Assembly (NCBI RefSeq): GCF_003590095.1
Contig: NC_039486.1
Location: 4,400,336 to 4,464,335 of the forward strand
Length of the DNA: 64,000 nucleotides
Origin: Trichoplusia ni
Lineage: Eukaryota > Arthropoda > Insecta > Lepidoptera > Noctuidae
Reading direction: 5' to 3'
Shown here: one piece after another, positions 24,851-36,345 of the stretch
How positions within the stretch are numbered: the first letter of the stretch is position 1
Layout of the letters: the number at the start of each line of letters is the position of its first letter
The notes under the pieces: model-generated
The model's input: only the letters and a program-made list of their open reading frames with translations
Databases searched by the model: none
What the model was told of the DNA's origin: nothing
Program-made: the position numbers and the translations under genes

Positions 24851-25544
24851 GTTTAGGGCTGTTTGCACACACTATAGCTACCTTCACAATCTACCAAACC
24901 CTGATATAAATACGAACGATAATACTTTAGAACAAAAGTTTTTCTTTTAATTAGATGAATAAATGGTGTGTAGGTTAGAGTGTGTTAGTTTTCTAGCGCT
25001 TTGAAAGACGTAGGTTAATACAATGCTTGTATAGTGTACAAATACGTACGTAGATACCATCACACTAGTTATTATCATTCTCATTTCACTGTCATAACTG
25101 GCGACAGATAAAGTGAAGAACTAAGTTTGGTGAAAAAACTGTTAAAAGACCATTCGAAATTTAGCACAGCCACTTCGCCAAGTGTCATGCGTTGATATAA
25201 AACTCTTGAATATTTCAAAATAACAGATGGTAGTCATGTGACATAACAAAACATGATGTCTGTCCCATACATTTGAGGGATTTATATAATTGCTAGCAAA
25301 CGTAAAACTCTATTCGGTTACAAGTACTAAATTATATTTAGTTTTTCTTTAAAATTGTTCTGGTACGACTCGGATTGAAATGCCAAATTTCTGGAAAGTA
25401 GTCGTACTTGCGATCAGAACATTGCGCCAACAATAGGTGAGATTTCTACCTAACTAATTTGTAAAAACATAGTACCTGTACAACATAGTATACCGCTAGG
25501 ATCAAATCAAAGTGTAATAAACACCTCTTTATATCGAAAGTGAC
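24851..25544. other. Spacer between the tandem genes
   Basis: AT-rich spacer with no recognisable gene or repeat. No remnant of a third copy was seen. Confidence 0.5.
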
Positions 25545-25688
25545 CATCCGTCCTTGACAATGGCTAACAAGTCAATAGCGTGTAAAACTCCTGTTTACAC
25601 CACATGCAATCATTAAACAATTGATAGAATATCATTGCCATCAACTATGCGACTAACAACTGCGATTGCTATCAAACTCTATATAAAA
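25545..25688 (+). promoter_or_regulatory. Proximal promoter of tandem gene 2, conserved with gene 1
   Basis: TATAAAA lies at 25682-25688 and is 66 bp from the start codon, against 64 bp in gene 1. The upstream block is the counterpart of 22970-23131. The ATG at 25647, equivalent to the one near 23090, leads here to an early stop, which confirms that the region is not coding. Confidence 0.6.
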
Positions 25689-25747
25689 GTAAAACAACAC
25701 GTAATAACGCTTATTTTTTTTAAACCGTGTCGCTTTTTCTCTTGACC

Positions 25748-27051
25748 ATGAGTAATGGGACGTTGGCAATGGAAATTGCTTTATTATTCCTCGCCTGTAT
25801 TCATATTTTTGGAACTTTTGGCGAAGTAAGTATCACATTGGAAGAATAAAAATAAAATTACTTTGTAGAATAAATTAAAGTCGGTCGAATTGATTTTTAG
25901 TCACACTAGTATTGGTCAAGAATAAAATTTGATTTTAATAGCACTTTTAAAATAAAAAATCTTTATTTTCCTCCAGATTTATTACGTCCCAAAAATAACT
26001 GATAATATGCTCAGTTGCGAAGGTTTTGATAACGATGTAGTTAATTGCGATGGACTTGTCCTCGGTTCAGCCAAAACTGACGAAGGTGACGATGCAGCCA
26101 AGCTGAGCGGTATAATAAAAACTCTTAAAACAATCGATTCAGACTATGAGGTGAGTATATTCATCCATAAGATGATGGTGGGGATATGCTAGAACATTCA
26201 GCCGTCCGTTTCCGTCACAAGAACCTTCTTCTAAACATTAAAGCAGTTTATCTTTGTCAATGTTAGTTTTTCAGAAAAAGGAAAAAATACATGTCTAATA
26301 TCTTTCAATTATCCTCTTTATAAGATTTTTTCTTTAGAAGATATTTAATATTTTAGCTTCTAGCTTCGCAAATGCCGTGTGACATTGTGTTAACAATTAA
26401 TTATTATCTATTGCAATTTAAAAAATGACTTTTCGATTGTTATTATCGTGAACTATTATAATAATGAATAACTTACATTTATAGCTTGATCTACAAATTT
26501 GGAAGCAATTGGACATAGCTGACGAGTTCATGTACCGTTGTACGATCAATTTCTGTGAAAGCTTGGAAGACAGCGACGCCCCTTGGTATCCAATACTTCA
26601 GGAATTGAACATCAGCTCATGTCCAGTTGAAGTTGTAAGTATTTGGATTTAGTTTTTAATAGTTAACCCCCCTTTATCATTAAAGGTGTTCAGCCGTTTT
26701 CAACGTTCAAATTAGTTCAATAAATATGGTTGATGAAACCTTAGTGCTGTTGCTTTTTAAAACTAAAAAGGTTTTATATGTATGTGAATTTACAAATTAA
26801 ATTTTCTATAGCCTAGTTTTCGCGAGTCCGACTCCCTTGACTGTTCCTGTTTCTCATCAATGTTTCATCTATTTCAGAAAGACTACAAAGTCAGCGGTAT
26901 ACAGATATCTTTGGATTCTGTGAAAGATGTCTTGTGTCACGATTTTTGTGGTAATTATAGAGTTGAAATGTCTTTCACACAATTAACAGAGCAGGTGTCT
27001 TGTCACGTGATGGAGCTTAGTATTGAAGAGTGTGATGATGAATATGATTAA
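25748..27051 (+). CDS. Secreted cysteine-rich protein, tandem copy 2 (191 aa, 4 exons)
   Basis: Exons are 25748-25825, 25977-26150, 26485-26634 and 26878-27051, all introns phase 0 and in the same places as copy 1. The signal peptide is MSNGTLAMEIALLFLACIHI and the next few residues; an internal in-frame ATG (25769) could also serve as start. Compared with copy 1, exon 2 encodes about 38 of 58 identical residues and exon 4 about 42 of 57, with the last 17 residues identical. Exon 3 is two codons shorter. The NIS glycosylation motif and all eight cysteines are kept, and a ninth cysteine is added (FMYRCTINFC), which would be unpaired unless the protein dimerises or repairs its bonds. The frame is intact throughout. 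Function unknown; a recent local duplication is the simplest origin. Confidence 0.82.
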
Positions 27052-27062
27052 CAAAAAGTTTA

Positions 27063-27072
27063 AATAAATAAA
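27063..27072 (+). terminator. Poly(A) signal of tandem gene 2
   Basis: Overlapping AATAAATAAA starts 12 bases after the stop codon, implying a very short 3' UTR. Confidence 0.6.
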
Positions 27073-30000
27073 AAATGATTCTTTTGGCTTTTCTTTTATT
27101 CCGGTGTTTAGCATGAGGTTTTGGGGTTGACGTTATAAGTACCACGTAACAGCTACTTACCAAGTGGTTAAAAAAGCCATGTATGAAAAAACACAATTGA
27201 TACCCTAAATAGTCAACGCTTATCTGAAAATAAGAACTTGCTAATTTTTCTCCAAAAGGACAAAATCTGCCATATAATTATGCTATTTCTATATAACTTA
27301 CTGAAATGGTTACATGTTTGATGTTTGCTGGTTTGGTGTTATCTATCTGTGACAGGACATGACAATAGGTATAATGAATGGGAATTAAATGTATAACATT
27401 TATTTTTTTGTTAAAATGTCATCCCTGTTCGGTCAACAGGCTGTAACCTCATGAATGGTGATAGTTGAAATTTTCACAAACGATGTATTTTGGTCGCTGT
27501 TATAACAAAAAAACTAAAATAAAGATCGGTTAAGTAAAGTTTGTTACGGTCATAAGTTTTTTGGTGGGTCTCGAAAAAGTCTATTTTCTTAGCTTATTTG
27601 TACGGAACCGCATTTGACCGGTCTTTGAAGAACGATTTTTTACATTTCCACGGAACACATTTCCATTTAAAACACTGTTAAGTATTAATATAACAATAGT
27701 CATTTTCTAATTAATTAACACTCGCTTTAAAGGAATAAAATTAAATCCAGACGACAACCTAGTATTAATTCACAAAGCGATTGTGTTGTACCCAATAATT
27801 AGAAAAATAAAGTTGGGGCGAAGCAGACGAATAAATTTATAATTGCCGGGGCGACTGGGCAACTTCAGGCGTTATTAACTTTTTCCTGGGGACCTACCAA
27901 CACTTCGTACTGTTATATTATAACAGCTGTGGAAGCATGACGGCACTATACAGCGTATATCGTTGTCTCTTTCCCACGCGCTTCAAGGTAGGTTCTCCTA
28001 GCCAAAATGGCGTATTTGTGATACCGACTACGGTCAGTCCAAAAGTGAGTGTGAGCCCTCATTAATTTTATAAACCACCATAAAATTCAGTATAATTTTA
28101 AGCGTGTTTCGAAATAAACAAGGCAATTAACAATTTGTTATTTTAATTCAATTTATTTTTGATTGATTTGATTGTCGTTATGATTTAGGTTAATTAATTT
28201 TGATGTTTGATTTGTAATCATTGTGTTGTATTTATGTTGATTAAATATGATGGTTAGTCAGATTGTTTTTTAGAATTGACATGATTATAAGGTTTGAATT
28301 GCCTTTGGATGGAGTAATAGCAATATGTTAGTAATGCTGATTTTTATCATTGAAGTGATAAATTCAAGTGGTTCTATTCGTGTTGATATAAAGCAATGAT
28401 AACTTCGTATTTCTAGTGAATCAATGTTTTTGTTCTACGCAAGATACGACACTTAATTTCAAGCTACTTAAAACAATGTGAAATTTATAGCATCATAGCA
28501 TATACTTCATATTTATTTCAAAATAAATAAAAGCTATTTTAAACCATTGTACCATTTGATTTAATGCAAAGATACCAATATAAGTCTCGAAGCGCAATAT
28601 ACATAATGCTAATCTTACAAAAACGAACATTATTCAAAACTAAAAGATTTAGCTTGAGTATTCGCTGTAAATTTCCCTTCTAACGTTCATAAACTTAGAA
28701 AAACATACGTGAAAACTGCATTATGAAGAGTTTTCGTGGGTCACTTGCTGTTCGACAGGTGGCCATGAGAACAGCGGAATGTCAACCAAGAAACACAAAG
28801 GAAATTATTTATGAGTAATTGTTTTTATCGGTGTTTAATATAAAGATGTAAAAGAAAATACAAAATGCTAGTTGAATCTGTTTCATCAAAGGCTCATTTT
28901 CTTTAATGATAACGATTAGCTTAAAAAACATTGCTTAATTTGCTTCATATTTTTAAGCAGACGTTTTATTCTAGCAAATGATTTGTCGATACGGGCGCCT
29001 AATGAACTGGTCATAATAATTTTTGTACCACTATCTTTAGAATGCTGAAAGAAAAAGTCTTTCATTCGTAAGTCATCGCTGGTTTCGGAGCTCCAATCTA
29101 TCCATATGCAAATTTGGGCCCCGCCTCAGTCGACGTTTCAGCGATTCCAAATTGTAATATTATTCAAATAACACATTTATACATCATACGGATTTATGTA
29201 CAGACGGTATTAAGAATTTAATTATGAGTCAAACTTATGATATTACTTATTACATATTTTCATGAAAAGAATTCAAGTATTTCAACAATTTATACAAAAT
29301 TGAGTCGTCATTAGCCGTGTAATTGAAGTTGACTTTAATTTTGTTTGCAATTTGTTTAAACAGACTGTTTACAATATTTTCTTTGTTCCAGTAATTTGAA
29401 GAGTTTTCGAGAGCTAACTAGGTATTTTATAGTGTTTTTTAAGTTAGAATCAGCGAGCAAACACGAGTTAAATTAGTTTCCAGCGCTGCTGAGATCAAAG
29501 GATGCGCCAATCAAGCGATCCTGTCGTTTGAGTGAATACCTATGAGCTTGTACATGACTCGACTAATATTAAGTTCGAAGGGATTTTTCTGATTTAAAGT
29601 TTAGAAATTCTTAGGAGACATAAATCTTGTAAATTGAACTGACTTGAGTTATTTTTCGAGTGGTTTTTCTTTAAGTTTCTATTAAATTCTAGAACATTAT
29701 ATAGCCAGAAGTAGTTAAAAATCTATTTATATTTTGATACCAAAAATATTTTCGAATTCTAAAAATGGTGTAATTCAATTCGATGAAAATACTCTCTTGC
29801 CATTTTCCACATCAATTATTGTTACCGGGATACTATAGAGCATTTGTAAACTGTCATTCGGAAAGGAAATGCTTTAATTTAAAAGAAAGGAGGACTTATT
29901 TCTGTTCTCGAGCCTTTGCATGAGAAACGTGTCAGATTAAGAGGTTCCGGAAAAGTTTCGTGTTGATATTAATTGGAAAAGTCGTGTTCAACAAGTAAAT

Positions 30001-30570
30001 GACTTTTCTATATTGTGTCATTGATAATGTATTACGAATAAACGAATAAACCTTACAACCACCGCAGACAAGTTATGTTTCAATAAACGTTATAGTTTTT
30101 AAATCGCTTATAACTACGAAAATGATATTTGTTTCTTTAGTAATATAAGGCATATGATGTCTCATGTCATCCATTGAGATAGGCCTAAGATAAATATTAC
30201 CAAAATTATACATATTATTAATATTTTATTTTATACTTATGGAATAGTAAAATATCATTAATAGCATTAATTAAAATCTTCAAAATTATCTAGCTTCAAT
30301 TAAATTAATCAAACTTTAAACCAAAAATACGCATAAAAAGTAGAAAATATCCCTTTTACGAAAAAGACCCGAAAAAAATCTTGATACTTTAATTCTTTAA
30401 CAAGTACAGTAAAGTTTATTCTCCTTAATGCGTTGTCAGAGACCGTTTGTGAACTATTTACTAAATTGAAAAAGCGTGTCCATCGGCCCTTCAGTTACAC
30501 GAGAAAAGGAAAATCAGAGTACACTTGAGATCAGTTAGATCTATGGCCGGCCAAAAAGTGAAAGCACTTA
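27073..30570. other. Gene-free AT-rich region
   Basis: No open frame of interest. The segment 27820-28030 is GC-richer than its surroundings, includes a copy of the palindromic motif (27931-27975) and reads like an old repeat insertion. The remainder shows nothing I can name. Confidence 0.55.
27931..27975. repeat. Copy of recurrent palindromic motif
   Basis: GGAAGCATGACGGCACTATA, CAGCGTATATCGTTGTCTCT and TTCCC; a member of the set listed at 1050-1092. Confidence 0.5.
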
Positions 30571-31975
30571 GGGTAAGTCCAGGATAGATGCCACACTTTT
30601 TGAAAAAGCTTAATAATTCCGAAATTTATAATCTTAGAGCATTGTGTTCTTTGAGAAATATTTAATATATTTCTTAATGCATTATTTTATCTGAATCGAT
30701 TTGATATAGACTGTGTAGATTTTGTATAAATTGTAATTTGCTGGACCTCTAAAAAATAGGATAGACGCCTACTGTGGCGGATAGAAGACTTATCATGAAA
30801 AATGATGTGAGGATAGGTGCCCTTAGTGGGGATTGACGACTTAGTCAAACATTGTAACTGATTTGTTATGAAATGAAACAACTACCTATATTATAATAAT
30901 CAGTCTTTATTGTGTTTTAACATACATAAACATTATCATCTATTAACGATCACATATTTTTTTAATAATAATCAACATCTTTTACTAACTACTAGGTAGT
31001 AATTAACTTGCATGAACTTTAATACTTCTCCAGTCTTCTTGATATTAGTAATAATCATCTTAAAAAATAAAAATCAACTTTGGTATCAGACTAAATTATT
31101 CTTAAGATAGGGGGAGATTTTCGTTATCAAACCCTAGCACAGGGTGTTTACCTAAAACAAATAAAAATAAATGCTGAGTAGGTATATAGAATTAATTACA
31201 GTACCAATAAGACAGTAACTAAAATGATAAGATACAAGGTATAGTAGATCAAATTTAAATTAAAAGATAGTAAATATAGTAATTCTTAAAATAAACTAGA
31301 ACATACCTAATGTCAATTTTTGTTGGTCATTTTTAAGAAATCTTCGTCTTAATGTTCTAGATGGTATGCCATAAATTTTAGAAATCTGATTTACACCCTT
31401 GTCTCCCTTTTTCATCTCTTCAAACGCTGCTAGCATACTTTCTTCGGTCCAGGTAACAGCGCGAGGGATAACACCCGGTTTTCTTTTATATTTACGAGGC
31501 ATTTTGCTCTCCTGCAACAAAACAGCTCTTATAAAAACAGTTGAGGATAGTTGCCCTTAGGGGCATCTATCCTAATAAAAAACGAGGCAACTATACTTTT
31601 TGTAGGGGATAGAAGCCCTTCTCAATAAAAACAAAAAATGAGCTTTAATGACTATAAAATTTATCAATTTACATAGGTTAATCTTCAATGCAAGCAGACT
31701 AATAGAAAAAAAATAGACATTATAGGCGAGAGAAAAGATACACTGTTAAAATTACTTACGAATCTTATTTTGGCGCCTTTTGTCGTCTCGCCGCGGAAGA
31801 TTTTTACTCACACGGACGAAACGCGTGCGCTCCTGTCCACAGTCTGCCTGGCACTGAGGTTGGTGGGGGGAGGACTCGTTACTTATAGAGAAATTTAACT
31901 CTCACAGTGCTCCTAACATAGTGAAATAAAAATCAAGTCATCTATCCCACTGAGGCATGTATCCTGGACTTACCC
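30571..31975 (-). mobile_element. Non-autonomous DNA transposon with iterons and a leftover Psq-HTH exon
   Basis: Terminal inverted repeats: GGGTAAGTCCAGGATAGATG at the left end and the inverse of GGGTAAGTCCAGGATACATG at the right end, 22 bp with one mismatch. TA flanks both sides (30569-30570 and 31976-31977), matching the target preference of Tc1/mariner/pogo elements. The interior has about ten copies of GGATAGNNGCC in both orientations, at 30582, 30759, 30779, 30811, 31545, 31562, 31586, 31607, 31939 and 31954. Several extend into CCTTAGTGGGG. Between the two iteron clusters lies a single minus-strand exon for a Psq-type DNA-binding domain. No catalytic DDE domain is present, so mobilisation would need a full-length relative elsewhere. 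Assignment to the pogo group is inferred from TA plus the HTH type. Confidence 0.85.
31307..31502 (-). pseudogene. Single transposase-type exon: Psq/CENP-B-like helix-turn-helix
   Basis: Starting at the methionine at 31502, the frame encodes MPRKYKRKPG, then a helix-turn-helix with TWTEESMLAAFEEMKKGDKG, VNQISKIYGIPSRTLRRRF. This is the form of the Psq-type domain at the N-terminus of pogo/Tigger transposases and domesticated relatives. After ...QQKLTL the DNA reads TTAG|GTATGTT, a good splice donor, at 31307; the frame stops a few codons later. I found no downstream exon within the element, so this is the first exon of a broken transposase gene, or a short HTH-only protein of about 65-68 residues. 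GC-rich DNA at 31770-31870 could be its promoter. Confidence 0.7.
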
Positions 31976-32516
31976 TATGACAAAATATCGCGTGCAGATA
32001 AAATATCGATAAGGTTGACTTTAGAAGCTGTTTGTATACTATTGTATCGGAAAATCAACTCTATTGTTATTTGACGTGCACATTATTTTCAACCTTATTG
32101 TGGAAATCGTACCTTCGGCTACAACACTCAAGACGTGTCGAGTGTGTGTTAGGGTTTCTGAGGCTGATTTCTTAAAATTGGTGAACAATTTATTTTGATT
32201 GAAAGATTATTTGGTTTGTTGAGAGCTTAATGCTTTTTGGTGCTAAGTTGTTTTACACGAATTGTTGGTATGATGGCTCTATAACTATACAAACTTCAGT
32301 TAAATGTTGGTGGCTTTGCGGTTCTTTGCACGATTAGTACGTTTGATACCAATGCGGGCCAAATTTCAATAAGTATACTTTTTTTATTAAGGCCCTATTG
32401 ACCAATGATGAAGGAAAACAGTAAAGAAAAACTGGATTCCAAATATTGGAATCTGAATTTGTCAGCCAGCAGTTTGCTAGCGCGGTGATCAATGATCAAA
32501 CATTCCCTATACGGGA

Positions 32517-32560
32517 AGAGGCCTATACCCGGCTGTGGGATGTGTATAGACTGGTATTAT
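32517..32560 (+). repeat. Fragment of common lepidopteran retroelement tail
   Basis: AAGAGGCCTATACCCGGCTG followed by TGGGATGTGTATAGACTGG corresponds to the reverse complement of the insertion at 48951-49020 (AGGCCTATGTCCAGCAGTGG...). The copy has drifted and lacks the triplet tail. Confidence 0.5.
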
Positions 32561-33733
32561 TGTATAGTGTCTATATCGTAATTACTATTCCAAAATATCT
32601 GAACTTGGAATTGCTCATCCGCATGTGTGCATGTGTCTGGATCAATGCTTATTGGTTCCCTTTTTGAAAAGCGGCCTCGGGCGAAGTTAATTTGGTAGTA
32701 CTAGGTACAGGTACGAATTCAGAAATTATGACGAAACTTTCCTTTAAAATTTGGTTGTATGTTACCATAGCATAACGTGAACCATTTTTGTATGTATGTC
32801 TTCAATGACAGCTAGTGAAAAATTATCGACCAGTAACAAATGAAAAGACAAAAAACAACTCAGATATAACTTTATCTCTCATCTGAAAATTCAAACCACT
32901 TGGACAGAAAAAAATAGCGAAATAACTGCCAAAAATCTCCCAATAAAAGCAATGCAATTTGAATTACGAAAAAATATAGCTAGCTACAATACGCTAGCAC
33001 TTTAAATGGAAATAAATAGTAGTAGGTATCCTTAGTTCATTGTTAAGTGTATTAAGTTACATATAGGTTTTTCCAATGTTAAACGGCTGCCACTCGAAAT
33101 AAATATCACCAACAATTAATCAACAGTTTCTATTAAAAAGTAAAAATTGGAAAAGCATCAAAAAAACTTTTATTTAACAAAATACAAAAGCGTACTCTAT
33201 CAAAGAGGAACTCCATTATGTACAACAAAAACTAATTTGAATTTGGACAATAAAACCAATTTCATTTATATACGGAACCCCCATACGACACAGACATTAA
33301 GGAAAAAAGTTAATGGTGCTTAAAGCATGGACGCTGTCCTGTAATTACAAATTAAAAAGTTCGTCCGCCGGACCCCAGTTTTTTCTCATTTATTTGGATG
33401 TGTAGAAGATAATATTGCACCCCAAATCCACCAACACCACAATCGATTTACACACTTGTTTTCAAAGCTTTAAAGTTCAATATTGCCTGTCGTCTCACCT
33501 AATTACTTTTAATGTTATCTTCTCATACGAGACATTTGTATGTATGCATCTATTTATAAAGAGACAGAAAATTAACTTTTACGGGAGTAAAGAATTCAGG
33601 GTTTTTCATAATGTGAATGTTATTGGTTTGCTTTTAGACATTCCTTTTGATAGCACTCGTAAAAGGATCATATAATTAATTATTATTACAAATTACGTAA
33701 GGATGATTCATAACTACTAAAATTTTATTTCGG

Positions 33734-33811
33734 TTTATCAGGGATTCCCGACTAATTTTGGATCCAAGTGGAGTCCTTAATCGGAGGAGCAAGTCGGGAA
33801 ATCCCGATAAA
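33734..33811. repeat. Short inverted-repeat element
   Basis: Left arm TTATCAGGGATTCCCGACT and right arm AGTCGGGAAATCCCGATAA pair almost fully around a ~40-base centre. MITE-like; no clear target duplication. Confidence 0.6.
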
Positions 33812-34160
33812 TAAACATGAAGAAACCGTTGTATCATTCAAGTATAGAATTAATTACATTAAAAATAAAATGTATTTTACGATCTCCTATGAAATCATGT
33901 TAATGTTGACATTGATATGAAATACGTTTCATTTTATTATCCCAACACCCCACAGACGGATCAACAATGTATGAAGGAACTAAATAAAAAACGTAACATA
34001 ACATCCGTCATTTCATTTTCATTTAGCAATAAAAGGACCGCATATAAAAATGATCCACAATGTTTCTATAATAAAACTGTGGCTGAGAATTCGTCGCGTT
34101 GAGATTACGTACAGGGGGATTACCGATAACTTTCAAAGTGGCACTCGCATATGTGAAAAC

Positions 34161-34200
34161 AAGAAAGCACTACATGACGTATCGGCTTGTCTCTCTCGCA
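34161..34200. repeat. Copy of recurrent palindromic motif
   Basis: AAGAAAGCACTACATGACGT followed by ATCGGCTTGTCTCTCTCGCA; a member of the set listed at 1050-1092. Confidence 0.5.
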
Positions 34201-34865
34201 CAATATAAAGAATAATATTTTAGCTACTTGTGTGGTGGTAGGTCCCTATTATAGTAACAGAACATTATTTCGTTGTTTTACGACTAGAAAATAATAAGCG
34301 CCCGCCATTTATGACAGAGCAATAAAATTCGTATTAGAAAGGGACGATTGTTTATGCTCCTGTATTTTTTTATGTTGTGAGAATTGTTTTATCAATTAGT
34401 GATGATCGTCTTATATTAATGTGGTGCTTATTAAATTGTTTGTAAATTTTTTTGGAGGATTAAATATAACGGATCAACGGACTTCTTTGTAGATGGTTGT
34501 CAGAGAATATCTTTGTTACTATGTATATTTATATAGATGGCTTGTAAAAAGCTTTCTAAAAAGGGTGCAAAATAAGTGTTTATTATTTTTATATTGTCTA
34601 ATGGTCAGACTCTTAACACGTTTTAACTAAATCACCTCCGTTCATGAAAATAATGTCCATAAAGTATTAACCGGCAGTTTGACTAATCTAGCGTAAACCC
34701 ATTTAATGTCTTAACATACGGTTATCACTTAAAATACACTAAGTATATTTACAATATTCATTAAGTTACAGTGCACAAGTTACAATTTTGAACAAAATTC
34801 CTCAGTTATTCGATACTTTCAATAATATGATGAATTTTGAAGTTCTAAGCAAGCGTTGAAACCAA

Positions 34866-34989
34866 ACCCATGATAGGAAACTATTTATTTACTTTGTATT
34901 CTACATATCGAATATTAATTCTATACATCGAATAAATAATTATTTACTTTGTAGAATACAAACTAAATAAATAGTTTCCTATCATGGGT
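34866..34989. repeat. Palindromic MITE-like element, 124 bp
   Basis: Left arm begins ACCCATGATAGGAAACTATT and right arm ends in its inverse, AATAGTTTCCTATCATGGGT. Pairing continues through TATTTA and TTTGTATTCTAC with one mismatch, about 39 bp per arm. The loop contains a tandem of CTACATATCGAAT / CTATACATCGAAT. No coding potential. Confidence 0.75.
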
Positions 34990-35112
34990 ATCTCAATATA
35001 CAAATGTTTTAAAGGATACCGTTTGACTTTAAATAGTGCACGCAACCTCTCGCCGTTTAACATATAAAAGAAATGTCCTGTTTCTTTTAAATATAGCATT
35101 ATATTATATGAT

Positions 35113-35428
35113 ATTCCTTAGATTAGTGCGCCCAAACAAACGTATACTCTTCAGACTTCATACTTTTATTACAGACTAGCTGTTGCCCGCGACTTCGTCC
35201 GCGTGGTTAGAAGATATAAGTTATGATTTGTACCTGCCCTGTTTTTTTCACATTTTCCATTGTATCTTTGCTCCTATTAGTCGCAGCGTGATGGTTTATA
35301 GCCTAAAGCCTTCTTCGATGAATAGTCTATTCAACACAAAAGTATTTTTCAATATGGACTAGTAGTTCCTGAGATTAGCGCGTTCAAACAAACAAACTCT
35401 TCAGCTTTATATATTAGTATAGATTTGC
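35113..35428 (+). repeat. Tandem tail copies of a lepidopteran retroelement-like repeat
   Basis: A complete-looking unit runs from CTAGCTGTTGCCCGCGACTT (35176) to TTTATATATTAGTATAGAT (35428). It is directly preceded at 35113-35172 by the 3' end of another copy, with the same order TTAG, GCGC/GCCC, AAACAAACG/AAACAAACA, ACTCTTCAG. The unit matches the reverse of window bases 1-84. Confidence 0.7.
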
Positions 35429-36104
35429 GATATGATTTTGTTTAACTAAGTTTTAAAAAAGAAGTGACTCCTGAAATCGTGTTTAAAGATGTTATATTTT
35501 CCAAATACTGCATTAATGCCGTCGGTAATGAAGTAAAGATTCAATTCTTTTCAGTATTCAGTATACTCTTATAATCTTATAAACACAAAAAGTAAGCAAT
35601 TTAACCTTAATAGAGTATTCAATCAAATTAGAGAAAAAAACTAAGAACGATACAAAAATATTTCAAATTCAACCGGTGACATACAATTTGTTGAAGTTGA
35701 TAAAGTTTTCTGACTCCTTTAGCATTGATTGATGCCCGGTCTGGCTGCAATTTATTTTGCTTTAAAAATTACCTAGATGACATTTACTGATGACAAAACA
35801 TATTTTCTTCATTTAAAAATGAATACAGTGACCTCGGCGGATTGATAACATTGATTTGTATGCTTTAGACGCTCTTATCAATTGTGTTCTTGTTGAATTT
35901 TATGTGAAGTATTGTTTTAGTAGATATTGTTTTGCTTTCAATATTATCGTTCTATATAATCAGAGAGATTCTGAAGGAGGCTTTTTCTCAGTTATGGAGT
36001 AACCAAATTCAGCAATAAAATAAGGCTATTTCTGTAGCACTTACCTAAAGTTTATTCATAAGTATAAACTTTTTCACTTATTGTTTTAAGAGAGACCTTT
36101 AGAC
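35429..36104. other. Gene-free stretch
   Basis: AT-rich DNA with no recognisable gene, repeat or motif. Confidence 0.5.
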
Positions 36105-36345
36105 GACCTCCGTGGTCGAGTGGCGTACGCACCGGTTTCAAGGTGTCGCTAGCTCTGAGGTCCCGGGTTCGATCCCCGGTCGGGTCAATGTAAAAATTCA
36201 CATTTCTACATTGCCTCGGGTCTGGGTGTTTGTGGTACCTTCGTTGTATCTGAATTCCATAACACAAGTGCTTGAGCAACTTACTTTGGGTTCAGAACAA
36301 TTGTATGTGATGTTGTCCGCATTTATTATTTATTATTGTTTATTA
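36105..36345 (+). repeat. tRNA-derived SINE (HaSE-like)
   Basis: The tRNA-like head has box A TGGTCGAGTGG (36113-36123) and box B GGTTCGATCCC (36166-36176). The body reads GGGTCTGGGTGTTTGTGGTA, then CATAACACAAGTGCTTGAGC and GTGATGTTGTCC. I recognise this body from the HaSE family of Helicoverpa-type SINEs. The 115-codon open frame across it is a by-product. Confidence 0.85.

Larger units (their letters stand above)
31978..34865. other. Gene-free region with small repeats
   Basis: Contains a LINE-tail-like fragment (32517-32560), a short hairpin element (33734-33811) and a palindromic motif copy (34161-34200). Open frames of 60-86 codons show no protein character. Confidence 0.55.
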
